Under the pieces are notes generated by a model that worked only from the letters and a program-made list of their open reading frames with translations, did not search any database and had not been told where the DNA came from. DNA of 64,000 nucleotides from Saccharothrix syringae (lineage in GTDB: Bacteria > Actinomycetota > Actinomycetes > Mycobacteriales > Pseudonocardiaceae). The DNA lies in contig NZ_CP034550.1 of assembly GCF_009498035.1 (NCBI RefSeq), positions 9,238,001-9,302,000 on the forward strand, read 5' to 3'. Below are positions 1-9,860 of the stretch, one piece after another. Both the position numbers and the translations under genes were made by a program. The stretch's first letter is position 1. Each line of letters opens with the position of its first letter.

Positions 1-416
1 TCGCCCTCCGGCACGCGGCGCGCGTCGACCGACAGCACGATGCACTGGGCGCCGAACCGGCGGGACAGCTCGCCCAGCAGCTCGGGGCGGGCGATGGCGG
101 CGGTGTTCACGCTCACCTTGTCCGCGCCCGAGCGCAGCAGCTTGTCCACGTCCTCGGCGCTGCGCACGCCGCCGCCCACGGTCAGCGGGATGAACACCTG
201 CTCGGCGGTGCGGCGGACCACGTCGAAGGTGGTCTCGCGGTCACTCGAGGAGGCGGTCACGTCCAGGAAGGTCAGCTCGTCGGCGCCCTCGGCGTCGTAG
301 GCGCGCGCCAGCTCGACCGGGTCGCCCGCGTCGACGAGGTTGGTGAAGTTGACGCCCTTCACCACCCGGCCCCGGTCGACGTCCAGGCAGGGGATCACGC
401 GCACCGCTACTGACAT
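1..416 (-). CDS. hisF: Imidazole glycerol phosphate synthase cyclase subunit HisF (3' end outside window)
   Basis: The N-terminal ~138 residues are present; the gene runs off the left edge. HisF receives ammonia from HisH and closes the imidazole ring, giving IGP and AICAR in histidine synthesis. The start reads [21 protein letters not shown], with the catalytic first aspartate in CLDVD, followed by [13 protein letters not shown] and [11 protein letters not shown], which form the phosphate-binding half of the (beta/alpha)8 barrel. An ATG is used. It shares orientation with hisA and hisH but is separated from hisA by two plus-strand genes (cspA and a PPOX gene), so it needs its own promoter in the 417-622 region, where it diverges from cspA. 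Confidence 0.97.
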   Translation of the reverse strand, partial: MSVAVRVIPCLDVDRGRVVKGVNFTNLVDAGDPVELARAYDAEGADELTFLDVTASSSDRETTFDVVRRTAEQVFIPLTVGGGVRSAEDVDKLLRSGADKVSVNTAAIARPELLGELSRRFGAQCIVLSVDARRVPEG

Positions 417-518
417 GCCCAAAAGCCTACGTGGCGACCTCCGGCCGGTGCCGCCAGGGCGACAGGACGGCCGATGTGTGGTTAACTGGAGGAGGTCGAT
501 GGTTTTGTGTCGTGTCAT

Positions 519-547
519 CCACGCTCGCGAAACGCGTTTGAGCGTGG
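519..547 (+). promoter_or_regulatory. Hairpin in the cspA leader
   Basis: CCACGCTC (519-526) pairs perfectly with GAGCGTGG (540-547); inside it GCG and CGC can extend the stem. It lies about 75 bp before the cspA start, within the ~200-bp divergent hisF/cspA region. Long structured leaders are known for cold-shock mRNAs, so a temperature-sensing or stabilising role is possible. The transcription start is not known, so whether the hairpin is transcribed is inferred. Confidence 0.4.
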
Positions 548-622
548 AGTTCTCTCCCAACGCCCGGACCGGCCGCAGTGGGTGCGTCCGCCCCCGCTGG
601 TACGCGGTAAGAGGAGAAAAGA

Positions 623-826
623 ATGGCCAACGGCACCGTCAAGTGGTTCAACTCGGAAAAGGGCTTCGGCTTCATCTCCCCCGAGGACGGCGGCGCGGAC
701 GTGTTCGTGCACTACTCGGAGATCCAGGGCGGCGGCTACCGCAGCCTGGAGGAGAACCAGCGCGTGAGCTTCGACGTCGGCCAGGGCGCCAAGGGCCCGC
801 AGGCGACGAACGTCACCGCCATCTGA
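623..826 (+). CDS. cspA: Cold-shock protein, CspA family
   Basis: A 67-residue single cold-shock domain, the usual family size. RNP1 is visible as KGFGFIS and RNP2 as VFVHYS, the aromatic nucleic-acid-binding motifs of the OB-fold; the opening [16 protein letters not shown] is typical. It binds single-stranded RNA or DNA and acts as an RNA chaperone in the cytoplasm. The ATG at 623 has a strong ribosome binding site, GAGGAG at 611-616. It is monocistronic, divergent from hisF, with a strong hairpin terminator directly behind it. The family symbol is used; which paralogue this is cannot be told from the window. Confidence 0.95.
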   Translation: MANGTVKWFNSEKGFGFISPEDGGADVFVHYSEIQGGGYRSLEENQRVSFDVGQGAKGPQATNVTAI

Positions 827-841
827 CCTGACGGTCTCGTG

Positions 842-876
842 GAGGCCCCGTCCCGGCATCGCCGGGGCGGGGCCTC
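842..876 (+). terminator. Strong hairpin terminator after cspA
   Basis: Two 16-nt arms (842-857 and 861-876) are complementary except for one T-G position and enclose a 3-nt loop ATC. The stem begins GAGGCCCCG and ends CGGGGCCTC, about 15 bp after the cspA stop. There is no clear T run, as is common for high-GC actinomycete terminators. It ends 13 bp before the next start codon. Confidence 0.75.
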
Positions 877-889
877 TACCGTCTTCCCC

Positions 890-1264
890 ATGGGCCTGGG
901 AGACGGCAAGTACCTGTTGTTGACGACCTACCGCAAGGACGGCACGCCCGTGCCCACCCCGGTGTGGGTGGTGTCCGACGGCACGGCGCTCTACGCGTGG
1001 TCGGCCGCCGACGCGGGCAAGGTCAAGCGCATCCGGCGCGGTGGTGAGGTCGAGGTCGGGCCGTGCGACCTGCGGGGCAACCCGACCGGCCCGCAGGTGC
1101 CCGGCCGGGCGCGGCTGCTCGACCGGGCCGGCAGCGACCGGGTGCGGGCGCTGATCGCGCGCAAGTACGGCCTGCTGGGGCGGCTGACGCTGCTGGGCAG
1201 CCGGCTGCGCCGGGGCGTCGGGGGCTCGGTGGGCATCGAGATCACGCCGTCGACCCCGGGGTGA
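890..1264 (+). CDS. PPOX-class (FMN/F420-binding split-barrel) oxidoreductase-like protein
   Basis: 124 residues from the ATG at 890. The N-terminus KYLLLTTYRKDGTPVPTPVWVV is the first beta-hairpin of split-barrel flavin/F420 proteins; LYAWSAADAGKVKRIRRGGEVEVGPCDLRG follows the usual pattern in actinobacterial PPOX-class F420-dependent enzymes (TIGR03666-like). Such proteins reduce small substrates with F420H2 or simply bind the cofactor; the substrate here is unknown. An upstream in-frame ATG at 839 is rejected because it would place the cspA terminator hairpin inside the coding sequence. It sits between hisA and hisF on the opposite strand. Confidence 0.8.
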   Translation: MGLGDGKYLLLTTYRKDGTPVPTPVWVVSDGTALYAWSAADAGKVKRIRRGGEVEVGPCDLRGNPTGPQVPGRARLLDRAGSDRVRALIARKYGLLGRLTLLGSRLRRGVGGSVGIEITPSTPG

Positions 1265-1312
1265 CCGGGCAGGCCGCCGAGGCCCGCGCCGGCGGCCGGG
1301 TCGACGCCGCGA

Positions 1313-2047
1313 TCAGCCGCGCACGGCGGTCAGCGCCTCCGGGAGCGTGAACGCGCCCGCGTAGAGCGCCTTGCCCACGATCGCGCCCTCCACGCCGTCC
1401 CGGTTCAGCGCGGCCAGCGCCACCAGGTCGTCCACGCTGGACACCCCGCCGGAGGCGATCACCGGCGCGTCGGTGCGCGCGCACACCTCGCGCAGCAGGT
1501 CCACGTTCGGGCCCTGGAGCGTGCCGTCCTTGCTCACGTCGGTCACCACGTAGCGGGCGCAGCCGTCGCGGTCCAGCCGCTCCAGCACCTCCCACAGGTC
1601 GCCGCCGTCCGTGGTCCAGCCGCGCCCGGCCACCCGGTAGCCCCGCTCGCCGATGCGCACGTCCAGCCCGACCGCGACCTTGTCGCCGTGCTCGGCGATG
1701 GCCTTCGCGCACCACACCGGGTCCTCCAGGGCGGCCGTGCCCAGGTTGACCCGGGCGCAGCCGGTGGCCAGCGCCCTGGCCAGCGACTCGTCGTCGCGGA
1801 TGCCGCCGGACAGCTCTGCCTTGACGTCCAGCTCGCCGATCACCCGGGCCAGCAGCTCGCGGTTGTCGCCCCGGCCGAACGCGGCGTCGAGGTCGACCAG
1901 GTGCACCCACTCGGCGCCGTCGCGCTGCCACGCGAGCGCGGCGTCCAGCGGGCTGCCGTAGGAGGTCTCGGTGCCGGCCTCGCCCTGGACGAGCCGGACC
2001 GCCTGGCCGTCGGCCACGTCAACGGCCGGGAGGAGCGTGAAGGTCAC
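1313..2047 (-). CDS. hisA: Phosphoribosyl isomerase, HisA/PriA
   Basis: 244 residues, GTG start. It isomerises ProFAR to PRFAR, the substrate of HisF/HisH. LLPAVDV carries the first catalytic aspartate (D10) and [10 protein letters not shown] the second acid; SGGIRDDES and [10 protein letters not shown] are the two phosphate-binding loops. In actinobacteria the orthologue (PriA) often also performs the TrpF reaction; no trpF is in the window, so bifunctionality cannot be judged here. It starts 9 bp after hisH, so the two are surely co-transcribed. Beyond its stop the next genes face the other way. Confidence 0.96.
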   Translation of the reverse strand: MTFTLLPAVDVADGQAVRLVQGEAGTETSYGSPLDAALAWQRDGAEWVHLVDLDAAFGRGDNRELLARVIGELDVKAELSGGIRDDESLARALATGCARVNLGTAALEDPVWCAKAIAEHGDKVAVGLDVRIGERGYRVAGRGWTTDGGDLWEVLERLDRDGCARYVVTDVSKDGTLQGPNVDLLREVCARTDAPVIASGGVSSVDDLVALAALNRDGVEGAIVGKALYAGAFTLPEALTAVRG

Positions 2048-2056
2048 GCGAACAGC

Positions 2057-2692
2057 CTAGTTGAAGCTCTTCAGCCAGTTCTCCAGCAGGTGCGCGCCCG
2101 CGTCGCCGGACTTCTCCGGGTGGAACTGGGTCGCCCACAGCGGCCCGTTCTCCACCGCCGCGACGAACTCGTCACCGCCGTGCGCGGACCACGTCACCAG
2201 CGGCGCCTTGAGCGTGCCCGACTCCTCCAGCTCCCACTTGCGCACCGCGTAGGAGTGCACGAAGTAGAACCGGGTGTCGGCGTCGAGGCCCGCGAACAGT
2301 CGGCTGCCCCCGGGCGCCCGGACGGTGTTCCAGCCCATGTGCGGCACGACCGGGGCCTCCAGCCGCTCCACCGTGCCGGGCCACTCGCCGCAGCCCTCGG
2401 TCTCCACGCCGTGCTCGATGCCCTTGCCGAACAGGATCTGCATGCCCACGCAGATGCCCAGCACCGGGCGCCCGCCGGCCAGCCGCTGCCCGATCAGCCG
2501 GGCACCCCGCACGGAGTTCAGGCCCTCCATGCACGCCGCGTACGCGCCCACGCCCGGCACCACCAGGCCGTCGGCGTCGAGCACCGCCCGATGGTCCGCG
2601 GTGACCTCGACGTCGGCGCCGACGCGCTGGAGCGCGCGCTCGGCGGAGCGGAGGTTGCCGGATCCGTAGTCCAGTACGACGACTCGTGCCAC
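2057..2692 (-). CDS. hisH: Imidazole glycerol phosphate synthase glutaminase subunit HisH
   Basis: 211 residues, GTG start. This class I glutamine amidotransferase supplies ammonia to HisF. The nucleophile C81 lies in LGICVGMQ, and the His-Glu pair is in FHPEKS near residues 190-195, so the triad is complete. The opening [12 protein letters not shown] is typical. It lies 52 bp downstream of the hypothetical gene at 2745-3221 and 9 bp upstream of hisA. Because hisDCB is more than 4 kb upstream with opposing genes in between, hisHA are probably read from the transketolase promoter or a local one. Confidence 0.97.
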   Translation of the reverse strand: MARVVVLDYGSGNLRSAERALQRVGADVEVTADHRAVLDADGLVVPGVGAYAACMEGLNSVRGARLIGQRLAGGRPVLGICVGMQILFGKGIEHGVETEGCGEWPGTVERLEAPVVPHMGWNTVRAPGGSRLFAGLDADTRFYFVHSYAVRKWELEESGTLKAPLVTWSAHGGDEFVAAVENGPLWATQFHPEKSGDAGAHLLENWLKSFN

Positions 2693-2744
2693 GCGTCCAG
2701 GCTACTAGCCCGGCGGGGAACCGCCCCGTGTCGCCGGGCACCCG

Positions 2745-3221
2745 CTAGGCCAGCGGCGAACCGCCCTGCGTCACGGGCACCACGGGCAGCACGGTGTTGA
2801 TCGGCAGGCCCGCCTCGGACGGCAGGGTCGTCACCCAGGCGTCCGCGCGGCCCTCGTCCACCAGCGCCCGGACCTCGGCCACGTCGGGCGGCAGGTCGGC
2901 CGCGCCGGGCTTCGCGTCGAGCCGCCACCAGCGCAGCAGCCCGACCAGCCGGCGCGGCGCACCGGTGTAGCCGGACACCGCGCCGTCGGTCCACACCTCA
3001 CCGGCCGGGCTCCAGCGCACCAGCAGCGCCGACGAGCCGGTCCGGCGCACCTGGTCGGCCAGCCGCAGCGCCGCGGCGAACCCGATCTGCCTGCGCGGCA
3101 GCAGCACGGTCCCGGAGGCCACCGGGACCAGCGCCGCGGGACCCGCGACCGCGCGGTGCAGGTTCAGCTGCAGCTCGGCGGTCGGCGCGGGTGACCAGAT
3201 CAGGCTCCTCGGCACGCTCAC
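2745..3221 (-). CDS. Conserved hypothetical protein of the transketolase-his operon
   Basis: 158 residues, probable GTG start, 9 bp after the transketolase C-subunit stop. I do not recognise a named family. There is no signal peptide or membrane segment. Visible features are LLPRRQIGFAAALRLADQVRRTGSSALLVRW, a tryptophan-rich stretch LVGLLRWWRLD, and a C-terminus with DVAEVRALVDEGRADAWVTTLPSEAG. The composition suggests a small soluble alpha/beta protein. Its tight spacing to both neighbours indicates co-transcription with the transketolase genes and hisH. Confidence 0.6.
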   Translation of the reverse strand: MSVPRSLIWSPAPTAELQLNLHRAVAGPAALVPVASGTVLLPRRQIGFAAALRLADQVRRTGSSALLVRWSPAGEVWTDGAVSGYTGAPRRLVGLLRWWRLDAKPGAADLPPDVAEVRALVDEGRADAWVTTLPSEAGLPINTVLPVVPVTQGGSPLA

Positions 3222-3230
3222 GGGCAGAGA

Positions 3231-4133
3231 TCATGCCGCAGCGACCGGCCCGGAGAACATCCGACGCGCGGCCGCGGCGACGCCGAGCACGTCGAGGTCG
3301 TGCGCGGAGTCGTGGTCCTCGGCGGTGCCGTAGGCCCGCAGCTCGGCCTCCCGCCGCACGCCCAGCGACCGCAGCCGGTGCGGCACGTCGGCCAGCGCCT
3401 CGGCCGCGAGGTGCGCCGACGTGCCCGCCAGGTACGGCTCGACCAGCAGCACGTCGGCCCGGTCGGCCCGGCCGACCGCGGCGCGCAGGCCGGCGGCGTC
3501 GAACGGGCGGACGGTCGTGGCGTAGAGCACGGTCACGTCGAGGTCCCGGGTCGCCTCGACCGCGGTGTCCAGCATCGGCCCGACCGCCACCACCACGCCC
3601 CGCCGGCCGCGCCGCACCTCGGTGAACCCCTCGACCACCGGGTGCGGCGCGGCGTTGTGCCGCAGGGACAGCCGGACGTAGACGCGGTCGTCGCCGGCCA
3701 GCGCGGCCCGGATGACCGGCTCGACCTCGTCCGGGTGACCCGGCACGTGCACGGTCCAGCCGGGCAGCGTGTCGAACAGCGCCACGTCGCCGGGCGCCTG
3801 GTGCGTGCGGCCCCACGCCGGGTCGTCGTACGAACCGCCGATGCTCACCAGCACCCCGCCCACGTCCTGGTGCCCGAAGTCCAGCTTGACCTGCTCGAAC
3901 GGGCGCTCGACCAGGAACGGCGCGTAGCTGTGCACCACGGGCCGCAGGCCGGTCAGCGCCAGGCCCGCGCCCACCCCGACCATGGCCTGCTCGCGGATGC
4001 CGACGTTGACCAGCCGCTCCCCCGGCCGGAACGCGTCGCGCGAGATCTCGGCGATCACGACCACCACGCGCGGGTCGTGCCGCATCACGTCCTCGACGGT
4101 GTCCGCGAACACCTGCCGCATCGTCGCCGTCAT
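3231..4133 (-). CDS. Transketolase-like protein, C-terminal (pyrimidine-binding plus C-terminal) subunit
   Basis: 300 residues. It matches the second half of transketolase/DXS: NVGIREQAMVGVGAG contains the catalytic Glu that protonates the thiamine diphosphate pyrimidine ring, then AVGPMLDTAVEAT and LLVEPYLAGTSAHLAAEAL form the C-terminal domain. The ATG overlaps the stop of the N-subunit gene (ATGA), giving translational coupling and a likely alpha2beta2 enzyme. Split transketolases move two-carbon ketol units between sugar phosphates; some act in secondary metabolism, so the exact substrate is open. An upstream frame extension is a shadow and is not used. Confidence 0.88.
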   Translation of the reverse strand: MTATMRQVFADTVEDVMRHDPRVVVVIAEISRDAFRPGERLVNVGIREQAMVGVGAGLALTGLRPVVHSYAPFLVERPFEQVKLDFGHQDVGGVLVSIGGSYDDPAWGRTHQAPGDVALFDTLPGWTVHVPGHPDEVEPVIRAALAGDDRVYVRLSLRHNAAPHPVVEGFTEVRRGRRGVVVAVGPMLDTAVEATRDLDVTVLYATTVRPFDAAGLRAAVGRADRADVLLVEPYLAGTSAHLAAEALADVPHRLRSLGVRREAELRAYGTAEDHDSAHDLDVLGVAAAARRMFSGPVAAA

Positions 4134-4819
4134 CGCTCCCCCTCGATCCTCGCCACCACGGCCAGCGGCCGGCCGGGGTGCTCCTGCGTGAACGCCCCGT
4201 GCAGCGCCGCGTGGTCTCGCCCGTCCACTGTGGACGTCTGCCAGCCCTCGACCTCGAACCGCCGCGCCACCCCGCCCGGCCAGCCGTGCGTGCCGGACTC
4301 GTTGTCCACCACCACGGTGGTCAGCCGGTCCAGGCCGAGCCGGCCGGCCAGCGCGATCGCCTCGTGGTTGCTGCCCTCGTCCAGCTCCGCGTCGCCGACC
4401 AGGACCACGGTCCGGGCCGCGCGCCCCTGGAGGCGCAGGCCGATCGCGGTGCCCACGGCGATGGGCAGTCCGTGCCCCAGGGACCCGCTGCCGATCTCCG
4501 CCCCCGGCACCAGCACCCGGTCGGGGTGCTGGCCCAGCGGCGAGTCCCACCGGGTCCAGGTGTCCAACGTGGACGGTTCGAGGAAGCCCTTCGCGGCCAG
4601 CACCGCGTAGTAGGCCATCGGCCCGTGCCCCTTGGACAGCAGGAACCGGTCGCGGTCCGGGTCGTCGACCCGGTCCGGCGAGACGTCCAGCACCCGGTCG
4701 TAGAGCACCCACAGCACGTCGAGCGTCGACGCCGCCGCCCACTCGTGCTTCTCGTCCCCGGTCATCCGCCGGAACAACGCGGGGAGGTCCGCGTACCCCG
4801 GCTCGCTTCGCACTGTCAT
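4130..4819 (-). CDS. Transketolase-like protein, N-terminal (ThDP-binding) subunit
   Basis: 229 residues from the ATG at 4819; a TTG at 4834 is in frame but abuts the SoxR operator with no spacing for a ribosome binding site. SKGHGPMAYYAVLA is the conserved ThDP/phosphate loop, and GDAELDEGSNHEAIAL plus VVVDN makes the GDx(25-30)N metal-ThDP motif. It pairs with the C-subunit gene that overlaps it by 4 bp. The promoter region contains a perfect SoxR-type palindrome shared with the divergent soxR gene, so induction by redox-active compounds is likely (inference). Confidence 0.88.
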   Translation of the reverse strand: MTVRSEPGYADLPALFRRMTGDEKHEWAAASTLDVLWVLYDRVLDVSPDRVDDPDRDRFLLSKGHGPMAYYAVLAAKGFLEPSTLDTWTRWDSPLGQHPDRVLVPGAEIGSGSLGHGLPIAVGTAIGLRLQGRAARTVVLVGDAELDEGSNHEAIALAGRLGLDRLTTVVVDNESGTHGWPGGVARRFEVEGWQTSTVDGRDHAALHGAFTQEHPGRPLAVVARIEGER

Positions 4820-4834
4820 GAGATCAGCGAACAA

Positions 4835-4852
4835 CCTCGACTTAAGTCGAGG
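4835..4852. promoter_or_regulatory. SoxR operator between soxR and the transketolase operon
   Basis: CCTCGACTTAAGTCGAGG is a perfect 18-bp palindrome, closely matching the known SoxR box CCTCAAGTTAACTTGAGG in length, centre and outer CCTC/GAGG. On the minus strand it is preceded by TTGACC, whose last two bases are the first two of the palindrome, exactly the -35/operator layout of MerR-family promoters; the corresponding -10 for the transketolase genes would be a poor TTCGCT after a 19-bp spacer. On the plus strand TAGGAT (4861-4866) is a good -10 for soxR. Confidence 0.85.
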
Positions 4853-4872
4853 TCAAGCCATAGGATGACCAC

Positions 4873-5334
4873 GTGAGCAAGTTGCCCGACGTGTTGACCA
4901 TCGGCCAGGTGGCCGAGCGCAGCGGCGTGCCGCACACCGCGCTGCGGTTCTACGAGGAGCGGGGCCTGATCGCGTCCGAGCGGACCGCCGGCAACCAGCG
5001 GCGGTACCCGCGGTCGGTGCTGCGCCGGCTGGCGTTCATCCGCACCGCGCAGCGGGTGGGGCTGTCGCTGGAGGACGTCCAGCAGGCGCTGGCCACCCTG
5101 CCGGACAACCGCACGCCCACCAAGTCGGACTGGAGCAGGCTGTCCACGAGCTGGCGGGCCGAGCTGGACGCCCGGATCGACGCGCTGCAGCGGCTGCGCG
5201 ACCGGCTGACCTCGTGCATCGGGTGCGGGTGCCTGTCGCTGCGCAGCTGCTTCCTGCACAACTTCCAGGACGAGCAGTCCGCCAACGGCCCCGGTGCGCC
5301 CAAGCTCAAGGCCGCCACCGAGGGCGGCACCTGA
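4873..5334 (+). CDS. soxR: Redox-sensing MerR-family activator SoxR
   Basis: 153 residues, GTG start. The MerR winged HTH is at residues 8-75 (LTIGQVAERSGVPHTALRFYEERGLI), followed by a dimerisation helix and the [2Fe-2S] ligands C115, C118, C120 and C126 in SCIGCGCLSLRSC, the CX2CXCX5C signature of SoxR. Oxidation of the cluster by redox-cycling compounds activates target promoters by untwisting the overlong spacer. The C-terminal tail (about 25 residues) is longer than the enterobacterial version, as usual in actinomycetes. It is divergent from the transketolase genes and shares their operator. Confidence 0.95.
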   Translation: MSKLPDVLTIGQVAERSGVPHTALRFYEERGLIASERTAGNQRRYPRSVLRRLAFIRTAQRVGLSLEDVQQALATLPDNRTPTKSDWSRLSTSWRAELDARIDALQRLRDRLTSCIGCGCLSLRSCFLHNFQDEQSANGPGAPKLKAATEGGT

Positions 5335-5384
5335 ACAACCGGCTTGTGCGGCCGTGCTGCACTGGGGACGTGCGGGAAAGAGAG

Positions 5385-5900
5385 ATGATCCGCCTGTCCA
5401 AGCGGATGTCCAAGTGCCTCCGCCACGACCCCGGCCGCGTCGGCCTGACCCTCGACGAGGCCGGCTGGGTCGACCTGGGCGAGTTCGCGGCGGCGCTCGG
5501 CGTGACCGAGGCGCAGGTGCGCGAGGTCGTGGCGCGCAACGACAAGAAGCGCTACGAGGTGGTCGGCGGGCGCATCCGCGCCAGCCAGGGCCACACCGTG
5601 GCCGTCGACCTGGGCCTGCCCGCCGCGGAACCGCCCCCGGTGCTCTACCACGGCACCACCGACGCGGTGGCGCCCGTCATCCTCCGGGAGGGGCTGCTGC
5701 CGATGCGGCGGCACGACGTGCACCTGTCGGCGACGGTGGAGACGGCCGTGCGGGTCGGCTCCCGCCGGGGCAGGCCGGTGGTGCTGGAGGTCGACGCGGC
5801 GGGGATGCGCGCCGCCGGCCACGAGTTCCGGGTCAGCGCCAACGGCGTGTGGCTGACCTCCGCGGTGCCGCCTACCCACCTGCGCAGACACAGCGGGTGA
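5385..5900 (+). CDS. kptA: RNA 2'-phosphotransferase, Tpt1/KptA family
   Basis: 171 residues from ATG 5385 with GGGAAAG upstream; a GTG at 5370 is possible. Family motifs are all present: SKCLRHDP, VRARNDKKRYEV-like VVARNDKKRYEV, IRASQGH, LYHGTTD, HLSATVETAVRVGSRRG and the C-terminal SANGVWLTSAVPP. In fungi the enzyme removes the splice-junction 2'-phosphate from tRNA using NAD+, forming ADP-ribose 1'',2''-cyclic phosphate; bacteria lack that pathway and the physiological substrate is unknown. It follows soxR by 50 bp and overlaps the convergent tetR gene by 29 bp. Confidence 0.93.
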   Translation: MIRLSKRMSKCLRHDPGRVGLTLDEAGWVDLGEFAAALGVTEAQVREVVARNDKKRYEVVGGRIRASQGHTVAVDLGLPAAEPPPVLYHGTTDAVAPVILREGLLPMRRHDVHLSATVETAVRVGSRRGRPVVLEVDAAGMRAAGHEFRVSANGVWLTSAVPPTHLRRHSG

Positions 5901-6471
5901 GCCAGTCCAGCCCGGCGACGACCTGGTCGGGGCCCAGCCCGCGCTGCTTGCGCTGGTACTCGTAGACCTCGGGCGCCAGGGGCGCCATCAGGGCGTCCAC
6001 CACGGCGGGCGGCGCGGCCGCGCCCGCCTGCTCCAGCAGCACCTCCACGTGCCTGCGCCAGAACGCGTACGCGCCGGTGCGGAACCGCGCCCGCCCGGTC
6101 TCCGCGCCCAGCACCAGGTGCAGGTGGTGCTCCAGCAGCTCCACCATGGCCCGGTAGAACGCGGCCAGCCGCTCCTGCGGCGGCCCGCCCGGGCCCAGCG
6201 GCGGCGGCCCGTGCAGGATGCGGCCCTGGACGTCGCTGCCGTGCTGGTCCAGCAGCGCCTGCGCGATCGAGGTGACGTCCGGGTAGCGCCGGTAGAGCGT
6301 GGCCCGCCCGACCCCCGCCGCCCGCGCGATGTCCTCCATGGTCACGCCGCCCGACCCGGCGGCGTCCGCGAACACCCGCTCCGCCGCGGCCAGCACCCTG
6401 GCGCGGTTGCGCGCCGCGTCCGCGCGCTCCCGCGGCCGGCCGCCGGAGTCGAGCGCGATCTGCCTGGACAT
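5872..6471 (-). CDS. TetR-family transcriptional regulator
   Basis: 199 residues from the ATG at 6471. The N-terminal HTH spans roughly residues 15-65: ARNRARVLAAAERVFADAAG, VTMEDIARAAGVGRATLYRRYPDVTS, the canonical TetR signature. The C-terminal helical domain presumably binds a small ligand; nothing identifies it. The 3' end overlaps kptA by 29 bp on the other strand. No obvious target is adjacent; the upstream neighbour is the tiny membrane gene of the hisDCB operon, 68 bp away, in the same orientation. Confidence 0.9.
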   Translation of the reverse strand: MSRQIALDSGGRPRERADAARNRARVLAAAERVFADAAGSGGVTMEDIARAAGVGRATLYRRYPDVTSIAQALLDQHGSDVQGRILHGPPPLGPGGPPQERLAAFYRAMVELLEHHLHLVLGAETGRARFRTGAYAFWRRHVEVLLEQAGAAAPPAVVDALMAPLAPEVYEYQRKQRGLGPDQVVAGLDWLTRCVCAGG

Positions 6472-6539
6472 GGGCCCACCATACGCAGCCGGTCGACTGC
6501 GCAGAGTATTCGCTTCCACTCAGCGGAAGGACCGCGGTC

Positions 6540-6695
6540 CTACACCAGCCAGAGCACCGCGCCGCCCAGCGCGAGCACCGCCAGCACGGCCAGCACGACG
6601 GCCAGCCCCCGGGCGGTCTTCCAGGTGCTGTAGGCACCACCGCCCAGGAAGCCGGCCAGCGCGAGCAGGCCGATGACGACCAGCTCTTTCGACAC
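6540..6695 (-). CDS. Tiny double-spanning membrane protein at the end of hisDCB
   Basis: A 51-residue ORF begins with GTG directly after the hisB stop codon (no intergenic base). The protein starts SKELVVIGLLALAGFLGGGAY and, after the basic turn STWKTARG, continues LAVVLAVLAVLALGGAVLWLV, so two hydrophobic helices joined by a short positive loop are clear. It ends TAG at 6540. Function is unknown. Stop-to-start spacing and codon bias typical of the neighbourhood support a real gene. It is too short for common ORF cut-offs and is easily missed. Confidence 0.75.
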   Translation of the reverse strand: MSKELVVIGLLALAGFLGGGAYSTWKTARGLAVVLAVLAVLALGGAVLWLV

Positions 6696-9745
<3,050 letters not shown>

Positions 9746-9860
9746 TCAGCCCGGGCCGCCGGGGCGAACCCGACAAACGGGGGCTACCTCGACCAGTCAC
9801 GGCGGCGCGACGCTGCGTGTGCACATCTCCGTCGCGACCCCTGCTGATGATGGAGGCTCG

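Noticed and set aside
4820..4834. TTG start at 4834 for the transketolase N-subunit
   Set aside because: It would leave no ribosome binding site and begin directly at the SoxR operator; the ATG at 4819 fits family N-termini.
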